Below are positions 57,712 through 64,000 of a DNA stretch of 64,000 bases, piece by piece. The notes under the pieces were generated by a model, which saw nothing but the letters and a program-made list of their open reading frames with translations, made no database searches and was not told the origin of the DNA. Each line of letters starts with the position of its first letter. Position 1 is the stretch's first letter. This stretch comes from Choanephora cucurbitarum (taxonomy: Eukaryota > Mucoromycota > Mucoromycetes > Mucorales > Choanephoraceae): NCBI GenBank assembly GCA_025331435.1, contig JAIWNI010000050.1, positions 62,001 through 126,000 on the forward strand. The letters are read 5' to 3'. A program made the position numbers and the translations under genes.

Positions 57712-58725
57712 TCAAGGTTGTTCTGTTTTAGGCTTTTGTTCTGCTTCATAACTAGTATGTTGTTGTTGTTGATGTTGTTGATGTTGTTGTTGCTGTTGTT
57801 GAGCAAATTGTTGTAATTGCATTTGGTAGTGTTGAACTTGATCATTTGTAAACTGCTAAGTCATTTGAATTTTTTTTTTAATAATTTTCTTTCTGCTAAC
57901 ACTTTTCTATATTTTTGTTACCTGAGGCAATGATGAATAATAAGTTCCAGGATCAATCTGAGCAGATGCATATTGTGGCTGGTAATAAGCAGCGGCAGCA
58001 GCGGCAGCAGCGGCACTGTTACTGGTAGTATAAGAAGATTGATCATACACTGCACTGCTAGGCTTAGCAGCTTCTTCTCTAGGTACAATATCAATCAAGA
58101 AATCGCACATGTCTGTCTTGGATATCGCAGTAGCGATATCTGATCTCTGTAGAGTACGACGCTTATTCTCTTCAGCATGCACCCTTATTTTCAAAAAAAA
58201 ATCAGTGAGTTATAGTTGCGAGCAGACCAAAGTATCTACTTTACCATGCTCTCTTTGTCAACTCAGTGATAAATATTTCACATCCTTTAGCAAATAAGAT
58301 TGGAGCCTTTGATAAGCCAATAATATTGAAATACAATGCAAAAAAAAAAATTAATTTAAATAACACTTTCTAAAAGTCAAAGTTACCTCAGCACTAATCA
58401 TCTAAACCAGATAAAGCGTCGAACACAGAAACAACATAAGCAAAACTATCATTCTTTTCTCTTTCCCATTCTATACCTTCACATCTTGGTCTGTCTTCAT
58501 AACCTTTTTGATACGCGCCAAAGGAAGAGGATGGTTCTTGAAGTCTGAATCAAACTTATCGGCGTTGTGCATTTCATCTAACCAAAACTTGCCCAAATCA
58601 AATACAGGCTGACCACCGGGGGCAGTGGTTGTATTGAGTTGTTGGTATGCTTGAGCATGGGCTTGAGGAGCTGTTGGAGGTTGAACTGCATGGTGTGCTT
58701 CTTCGTGAGGTTGTTGGCTGGCCAT
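57712..58725 (-). CDS. HAP5: CCAAT-binding factor subunit NF-YC/HAP5
   Basis: Nuclear histone-fold subunit that pairs with NF-YB and, with NF-YA, binds CCAAT boxes. Five exons on the minus strand: 58477-58725, 58387-58401 (15 nt), 58245-58306, 57922-58183 and 57712-57855; 243 residues, all phases closed. The core reads [28 protein letters not shown] (its own exon), [38 protein letters not shown] and [10 protein letters not shown], all diagnostic. The flanks are Gln/His-rich at both ends with an Ala run (about 170-178). The start was set at the ATG of MASQQPHE because the frame upstream has no good start. Confidence 0.95.
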
Positions 58726-58739
58726 TGTCAATTCACTTT

Positions 58740-59003
58740 ACAAAAAAGAATACTACAGAAAAAAAGTTCGTGTCTTGTATTGAATAGACTAAAATTAATG
58801 AATAGAAAGAAGGAAAAAAAAGAGAGAGAGAATAAAAGTGTAAGAAAAAAATACGAGTCGCCTCAGCCAATAAAAGCTCAAGCCTTTCTCTTTTTGTCCA
58901 ACTGTGACGGCTATAGTGTGAGAGAAATGATTGGTGCTCTGTTTCAATCTTACATTTTCGGCTGTTGTAGCTTCTTTTTCTTCCAAAAAATCATTCTAGC
59001 TCA
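58740..59003. other. Promoter region of HAP5, ending at a LINE insertion
   Basis: Contains the HAP5 promoter on the minus strand. A purine-rich tract (58803-58832) could be the leader side. The region is cut by a retrotransposon beginning at about 59020. Confidence 0.5.
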
Positions 59004-59019
59004 TCTTGCATGAATACTT
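59004..59019 (+). repeat. LINE target-site duplication, left copy
   Basis: 16 bp identical to 60022-60037, adjoining the T-run. Confidence 0.88.
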
Positions 59020-60021
59020 TTTTTTTTTTTTTTTTTTTTTGTAAAATTAATTTTTTATTAAAATTAACAAATAGCTACACATCGCTGAGAGGTGGAGCGT
59101 AGTTAAACTGGAAAACTAAAGTAAAATTCCTGTGCGGAGTCTAAATGGAGAGAGAGAGGAAAGGATGGAGTGTGTCAATGAATTGAGTCGAAGTGACGGA
59201 CGATCTTGTAATAAGAGAGATTGCTCGATTCAAAAGAGTTTCAGGTACTATTGGAACTGCATCGAAGTGTGAGCGCCAGTGACCAACCCACAGGACCCAG
59301 TGAGTGGTAAACAACCGTAAGCAAGGAATAAGTAGAAGAGGCTAGGGCAGTGGGCAAGGCCGTGAGTTGCAAGACATCTATGACCTCCGTCGGAGTAAAG
59401 TAGTGATGCGGAAAGTAGGCCACAAGAATCTCCACCCAGATGCTCCATCGGACGGGACACTCAGCAAGAAAGTGATCATGAGACTCTATCTGCCGACAGT
59501 AGGTGCAGAGGGGTGAGTCGCGAATGCCTATTTGATGTAGCCATTGAGCGGTGGGCAGGAGGCGGTGAAACGTACGATACCCAAGCGTCCGAACTGGAAG
59601 ATGAACCCGTAGGTTCCAAAATTTGGCAAGCAATGAAGAAGATATTGGGACTCGTCGATTGATTGCAGCGAAATAGTTGTGCATTCTAAAGGCCTGGGAG
59701 CTGTAGTTTCTCCATAGGTGACTTGTGGTCAACTGGAGACGGAGAGCCTCGGGGGTCAAATGAGGAAAAACCATCGGAGGGTGAAGCTTCAACCAGGAAG
59801 ACACCAGAGGAAGGAATCGTAAGGAGCCTTCAGCGACCACTTCTCGGTAAAGTCGAAAGAGGAGATAAGGATGGCGTGTATACGACCCTGGACGACGGAT
59901 TATCAGCGGCAGTGTTCCCGAGGTGGGTTCCAAAAAGAGACCAGCGGGCAATGTTCTGTAACGGCACAACCAGTGGTCAATGGGAAGGTCTTCAAAAAAT
60001 TTCCAAAGAGGGAACTGTTCT
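59020..60021 (-). mobile_element. 5'-truncated non-LTR (LINE) retrotransposon
   Basis: About 1 kb on the minus strand with a poly-A tail (T-run 59018-59040 on the plus strand) at its 3' end. It is flanked by a 16-bp direct repeat, TCTTGCATGAATACTT, at 59004-59019 and 60022-60037. This is the classic mark of target-primed reverse transcription, and the 5' truncation means only the end of ORF2 was copied. It is unlikely to move on its own. Confidence 0.9.
59241..60021 (-). CDS. LINE ORF2 fragment, reverse-transcriptase C-terminal region
   Basis: About 260 codons of ORF2, running from the truncation point to a TGA at 59241-59243. They include FWNLRVHLPVRTLGYRTFHR and the zinc-binding signature of the RT C-terminus, CTYCRQIESHDHFLAECP (CxxC...HxxxxC). 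The open frame continues about 14 codons further (to 60065) only because the flanking host DNA happens to be open. The RT catalytic domain itself is not present, so no functional enzyme is encoded here. The frame has no internal stop, so the insertion is fairly recent. Confidence 0.82.
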
Positions 60022-60037
60022 TCTTGCATGAATACTT
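60022..60037 (+). repeat. LINE target-site duplication, right copy
   Basis: 16 bp identical to 59004-59019, adjoining the truncated 5' end of the LINE. Confidence 0.88.
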
Positions 60038-60039
60038 GG

Positions 60040-60400
60040 AATCTGTATGTGCCAACTTGTCGCATTTTTAAAATAAAATCATTGTGTTAAATTGGGTTTG
60101 GCGCATGTTGAATTCACTTTTATACTTTAAATTTTCATTAGATGTAATACATAGCACTACTTGCCGTCTTATCATTTCAATTTAGATCCGAAGCCTAAAT
60201 GAAAAAACTGATTTGAAGGTAGCCGGACTAGCTTTATTGACGCCTATTTAAAAAGGTGGCAAAAAACAAGAACATGGGAATAGAAGAGACAGTCAATTTG
60301 CTTAATCTCTTGGTATAGACATTTCTTCTAGAAGCAAGATATCAAACTTCGCATTTCATTTAAATCAAAAAGAAATGTGTATATAGGAAACTAGTCGGGC
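60040..60400. other. Intergenic, no gene supported
   Basis: AT-rich; no recognised feature. Confidence 0.4.
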
Positions 60401-60408
60401 ATGTTGTA

Positions 60409-60734
60409 CTATTTATGAAGAGCATAGTTGAGCAAAAAATGTAGCTTTTGTTTCTAGAAAGGACAGAAAGCAGTGAGAATAGCTGAGACATCAAGCATGG
60501 ACTGATACGCAATTAAACTTACCTTTACTTTCTTGATTTCCTCTTTAAAGATATCGAGCTAGAGGAGTACGGAATATAGGATAACTTAAATGTTTTTATG
60601 TTACCTTCTTCTCGCCTCACGTATACGTTTCCAAACACTATACTACTTGTGTTGTCGAATGCATAATATGGATAGTCTGTATCGCTTTTTTTTATCCTCA
60701 TTTCAGATATGAACTGTCCTGCATAAATGCGCAT
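60409..60734 (-). CDS. Possible small three-exon gene or remnant, 64 residues
   Basis: Minus-strand exons 60605-60734, 60523-60542 (20 nt) and 60409-60453 join with GTAAC/GTAAG donors and AG acceptors and closed phases. They give a peptide with MRIYAGQFISEMRIKKSD at the start, FGNVYVRREE in the middle and FLLNYALHK at the end. No family is recognised. The clean splice architecture argues for a real or recently real gene. The short length and a second possible acceptor near 60554 argue for caution. Confidence 0.3.
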
Positions 60735-60795
60735 CTCTTGTCTTTCAGAGCTTTACCAGCAGATGTATTTCAGCACTGATGAGAACTTGGGGGAA

Positions 60796-60904
60796 GCGGA
60801 CAATGTTAGCATTTCCATTTCGCATATCCGGATGCACTGATTTAGTCTTTTTAGCTCTACTTTGACTTCCGGATATGTGAAATGGGAATGCTAATATCGT
60901 TTGC
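60796..60904. repeat. Imperfect inverted repeat, 37-bp arms
   Basis: The left arm (60796-60832) and right arm (60868-60904) are inverted copies with a few mismatches, around a 35-bp spacer. Shared core: GCATTTCCATTTCGCATATCC against GGATATGTGAAATGGGAATGC. It could be a hairpin in RNA, a short MITE remnant or a DNA-binding site. No coding frame explains it. Confidence 0.6.
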
Positions 60905-60939
60905 TTCTTTAAATTTCTATGAGTGCAAGTCATTCTTGT

Positions 60940-61720
60940 GTTTGAACACTGCCTCTGGCCTTCAAGTCAATTCAAACAAAAGTGAATTATACGAAACGAC
61001 GTACAAATCGCCTCAGTTTGAGTTGCCTTAAGGAAATACTCTCTTCCCAGTCCACGTATTTCCTATCGCCGAAAAAAAAACCTATTGAATATGACCGGAA
61101 CTGGTAAAGTAGTCAACAATAGAAAAAGATAGCACACGCTTTCTATTCTTAGATAGAAAAGAGTTGTTGCTTGGATGAAAGAGAGGAACAGGACATTAGG
61201 CTTGGTCTGTGCAGATAAATGGTCGCACAGTCCATTTCTTCCAAGAGACCTGTGTAAGCCAGTTGAGCCATATAGATCTCACTAGACGAACCATCCGTTG
61301 TTGCCTTTAGTCTCAATTGATTTATTTGCATTTGTCAATCATGAAGAAGGCATATTCTGGCTGCATTTTGATTGGATGAAACGTTGATTGTTGACAATCA
61401 CTGTTGTTTCGCTTATTCAGATCTACTTCTTGGCTCAAAAAAGGTCAAGCTCTATCTAAGCCCCATTGTTTATACACAGATGTCTTGATTAGAAGTATAT
61501 ATTGTTGGGCTGTCTTAATAATAATTCAAACCGTGCATGGAAAACTTACTGCAATAGCAGTTTTATTCCAAGACTAATTAGACTGCATACGTAACATACT
61601 TTGAGAAAAATAATAACAGCTCAAAACTCAATGGGGGAGGGGAGAATAGTCAGTCTATTTCCAACATTTTCATAACACTCGATCGAACAAGCAGATTTAC
61701 ATGAAGCAGCCCAAGGAAAC
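60940..61720. other. Intergenic, no gene supported
   Basis: About 800 bp up to the DIRS-like element. No frame of coding character; the left boundary of the element was not found. Confidence 0.4.
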
Positions 61721-61744
61721 CATTTAGCTATGGATCAGCTTTAT

Positions 61745-62360
61745 TCATGCAAACAAAACAGCACTGAAGTACACCACCAAATCAGGGGGAACTACCTCGA
61801 TTTTGCTTCAAGAGCTGGTCGTACAGATACAAGACCTCTGCAACAAGTACAATCTCCAAGTGACCTACCATCATATTCCAGGTGTGGAGAATATAGCGGC
61901 GGATCAACTAAGCCGAATGCCAAAAAAGCTGTTATACGAAGCAGAAACCCCATGGAAAACCATCCAGTTGATACAGCACAAATTCGGACCTCTGACAACG
62001 GATGCCTTCGCATCACGCCAAAATATAAAGCTCCCAAATTTCTGGAGTCTACGACCGGATCCGGAGGCACGGGCGACGGACGCACTCCATCAGTAGTGGC
62101 CACACAAGGGCCTTTACCTGTTCTCACCGTGGAAATTGATTCCGAAGGTCCTACAGAAGATGAAGCGAGAGAAGTTACAGTCAGCAGTGCTGATCTCTCC
62201 TTACTGGCCAACACAACACTGGTTCCCCATGTTGCTACAGATGAACCAATTGTCGTCCCCCTTACCATTTCAAATGGGCAAGTGGAAAATGGTCGCCTGG
62301 AAACTATCCGGGAAAAGCGTAAGGAACAAGGTATCCCTGAGACATCAGCAAGATTCTTAG
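61745..62360 (+). pseudogene. DIRS-like RNase H / linker fragment
   Basis: Frame readings: HANKTALKYTTKSGGTTSILL, YHHIPGVENIAADQLSRMPK, FGPLTTDAFASRQNIKLPNF and, beyond a TAG stop, LYLFSPWKLIPKVLQKMKRE and PYWPTQHWFPMLLQ. These are the usual RNase H C-terminal and connecting segments of DIRS elements. The expected catalytic Asp in TDNxT is Ala here (HANKT). The stop falls between RNase H and the PPW motif. Confidence 0.75.
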
Positions 62361-63386
62361 AACATAGCAGAAGAAATACAACAAACAAACACTACAACAT
62401 GTACTGGAACAAATGGGTTGCCTGGTGTAGTCAACAAACCCCCCCCCCCCCAAATAGATCCCAAAGAATACAACACACTAGCTGTTCTTCAATTTCTCAG
62501 AGATAACCGATCATACGCTTATTCCACGTTGAATGGATTCCGTTCTTCTATTGCATCCGTATTTCGATCACTACATCCTGATAAAACTCCAATCGCAGAA
62601 GTTGATTTTATCCAAGAATTTTTTAAGTCTAAGAAACTTCAAGAAGTCCGGATACCCTCAGCCGCACAGCTAAAAACTTGGGATACAGACATTATGGTGT
62701 TCTACATCCTTGACAAGTATGCTTCATCTGAAAACCTCTCCTTGTACGATCTTCAGCAAAAGACAGTTCTCCTTTTTTGCCTCTCAACAATGGCTCGTCC
62801 TAGATCTGATGTCGGACGACTTCAATTCAGAGATGTCTTGTTTGATTTGTTCCAAGACAAGCCGGTTTCCTTGATGCTTCATTTTCGGGAAGCAAAAGAA
62901 ACTCAAGTAAAAAACTGTACGCTAGGGTTGATAGAAGTCGAAGACCTCTGTCCGGTAAGAACTGCATACCTATTTACAGAGAAATCAAAACCTCTTCGAG
63001 TCCTCCTACCAGCGGATCATACCTAATTCCTAGCCCACATTGATGATATGGAGCAGGTCAATTCCATCCGTTCTTCCACTCTGTCCTCATGGATCAAGAC
63101 CTCGATGCAAAAGGCTGGCATGGATACCAAGACTTATGAACCACATTCTGTTCGCTCGGCCTCTAGCACAAAAGCAGTAGAAAAAGATTCTTCGGTGGAT
63201 GCCGTAAAACAACATGCAAACTGGAACCTTCATTCCAACATGTTTGAAAAACACTACTACAAACCAATCGCCCAACAGGCTTCCAGTACTCAGATTACAA
63301 ATTCAATTTTTTCTACGGAGAACAATACCACATTGGAAGTCGGAGTCGAGTCAACAAGGATTGCTTTAGGTACGACAAGCAATTGA
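62330..63386 (+). pseudogene. DIRS-like tyrosine recombinase
   Basis: The recombinase begins at about 62330 in one frame (GIPETSARFLEHSRRNTTNK, WNKWVAWC). It shifts at the C-run into DPKEYNTLAVLQFLRDNRSY and AYSTLNGFRSSIASVF. The first catalytic Arg is in ARPRSDVGRL (about 62794). After a TAA stop at 63024, HSVRSAS supplies HxxR (about 63146) and FEKHYYKP the tyrosine (about 63244). The catalytic residues are therefore still readable though the gene is broken in two places. In an active element this enzyme would insert a circular cDNA without target duplication. Confidence 0.8.
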
Positions 63387-63432
63387 TCTTCTTTTTCGCT
63401 CAGGTCACTTACCGTCAACTTAGATTTCCGAA

Positions 63433-64000
63433 ATGTCACAGGTTACTCCCGAAACAATCACAAACATACAAAGCCAGTTGCTAGAGACACAGCAACTTCT
63501 ACAACGACTCGTGTTACAAACACAAACAAACGCTGTATATATCAATACCAGCGCCACCTCTTCCCCTGACATGGAGGAAGTCGACAAAAGTGCTCTTGTC
63601 CACTCTATCGCAGTTAGACAACAACTTGAATGGACGCCTCCTGAGGAGCTAACTGAGATGCTCAACCTCAAACAATCTCCTTTCATTTCTTCACCTATGC
63701 CTGATACACAAAGAAGAGAGTTGATAGAGTCATACCCACCCATGCGTAACATGGATTATCGAGCACCTTCCACCCTTCCTGCTGCCCCAAAGCAAATGAA
63801 CAAAGGACAACAGCATGAGGATATTGTTTTGAGAGAAGCCCAATATCTTTTGACAGGTGTTCTTCGACCTTTGGATATTTTGGGATACGAGATTTATTCT
63901 GTTAACATTGCCGACAATGATGCTCAACGATTTTTGCAGATGATTCATGATGTTCGCTCACTGTTGCTGAACGTCTCTTACACTTTAAATCATCATCGCA
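63433..64000 (+). CDS. Gag-like ORF of a DIRS-type element, 3'-partial
   Basis: An ATG at 63433 opens a frame of 189 codons that reaches the right edge without a stop. A helical Gln-rich start (MSQVTPETITNIQSQLLETQ) leads to ESYPPMRNMDYRAPSTLP and MNKGQQHEDIVLREAQYLLT. The phrase 'YPP...DY..P...P......MNKGQ.HED..L...QYLL...RPLD' resembles the Gag-like ORF of fungal DIRS elements. It begins only 46 bp after the end of the recombinase relic and is uninterrupted. It may be the first ORF of a second element lying head to tail with the first. Confidence 0.6.
   Translation, partial: MSQVTPETITNIQSQLLETQQLLQRLVLQTQTNAVYINTSATSSPDMEEVDKSALVHSIAVRQQLEWTPPEELTEMLNLKQSPFISSPMPDTQRRELIESYPPMRNMDYRAPSTLPAAPKQMNKGQQHEDIVLREAQYLLTGVLRPLDILGYEIYSVNIADNDAQRFLQMIHDVRSLLLNVSYTLNHHR

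Larger units (their letters stand above)
61730..63386 (+). mobile_element. DIRS-like (tyrosine-recombinase) retrotransposon, degraded
   Basis: The segment carries the RNase H region and then a tyrosine recombinase in overlapping frames, as in DIRS elements, which use a recombinase instead of an integrase. At least three lesions occur: an in-frame TAG at about 62094, a frame change at a 13-C run (62439-62451), and an in-frame TAA at 63024-63026. The reverse transcriptase core is not seen, so the left side is truncated or diverged. Confidence 0.8.

Noticed and set aside
59723..60031. 102-codon plus-strand frame opposite the LINE
   Set aside because: Antisense of ORF2; no motif.
1..64000. CRISPR arrays, tRNA or rRNA genes
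   Set aside because: No regularly spaced repeats and no convincing B-box/cloverleaf were found by eye; a tRNA scan would be needed to exclude a missed tRNA.

Overview
The window is a piece of nuclear genome from a filamentous fungus, most likely a Mucorales species (Mucor / Rhizopus / Parasitella type). The basis is AT-rich DNA, genes broken by many short introns (about 45-80 nt, GTAAGT...TAG), a one-chain ATP-citrate lyase, a trifunctional TRP1, His/Gln-rich regulators, CT/GA microsatellites in promoters, and a transposon mix of Ty3, DIRS-like, LINE and Harbinger-type elements. The exact genus cannot be read from the sequence.

Layout. 1-3025: 3' part of an apparently intact Ty3/gypsy retrotransposon with its right LTR. 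4.3-6.7 kb: ribosomal protein eL39 and a seven-exon cytochrome P450, both minus. 8.3-12.1 kb: F-box protein, DNAJC12-like J protein and ribosomal protein eL31. 12.2-16.4 kb: decayed sequence, including a probable TnpB/Fanzor-like relic and one member of a dispersed relic pair. 16.5-21.9 kb: a C2H2 factor with a duplicated finger pair, then ATP-citrate lyase. 22.9-28.2 kb: a ten-exon Rho GEF, a 41-residue putative zinc protein and ribosomal protein eS1. 29.5-33.7 kb: MFS transporter and SDR. 33.7-36.2 kb: relics. 36.2-41.1 kb: INO80-type HMG protein, secreted GDSL esterase and GRX5.

41.2-47.1 kb, all minus: TRP1, homeobox protein, Y14/RBM8A and ATG10. 47.6-48.0 kb: a near-perfect 412-bp palindromic element (Harbinger/Tourist-like MITE) upstream of ATG10. 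48.8-55.1 kb: an unrecognised membrane-anchored protein, threonine aldolase and an NVJ2-like SMP lipid-transfer protein. 55.8-57.3 kb: two pseudogenes, one of the SDR family and one of glyoxylate/hydroxypyruvate reductase. 57.7-58.7 kb: NF-YC/HAP5. 59.0-60.0 kb: a 5'-truncated LINE with a 16-bp target-site duplication. 60-61.7 kb: mostly noncoding. 61.7-64 kb: a broken DIRS-like RNase H/tyrosine-recombinase region followed by an open Gag-like frame running off the edge.

The genes are ordinary eukaryotic single-gene units rather than operons. Functional themes are translation (three ribosomal proteins), mRNA quality control (Y14), chromatin and transcription (INO80 subunit, homeobox, C2H2, NF-YC), primary metabolism (ACL, TRP1, GLY1), autophagy (ATG10) and membrane or lipid traffic (NVJ2). 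Most exon models were built by hand from splice consensus and frame continuity; lengths and phases were checked to close. No CRISPR array and no tRNA or rRNA gene was seen.
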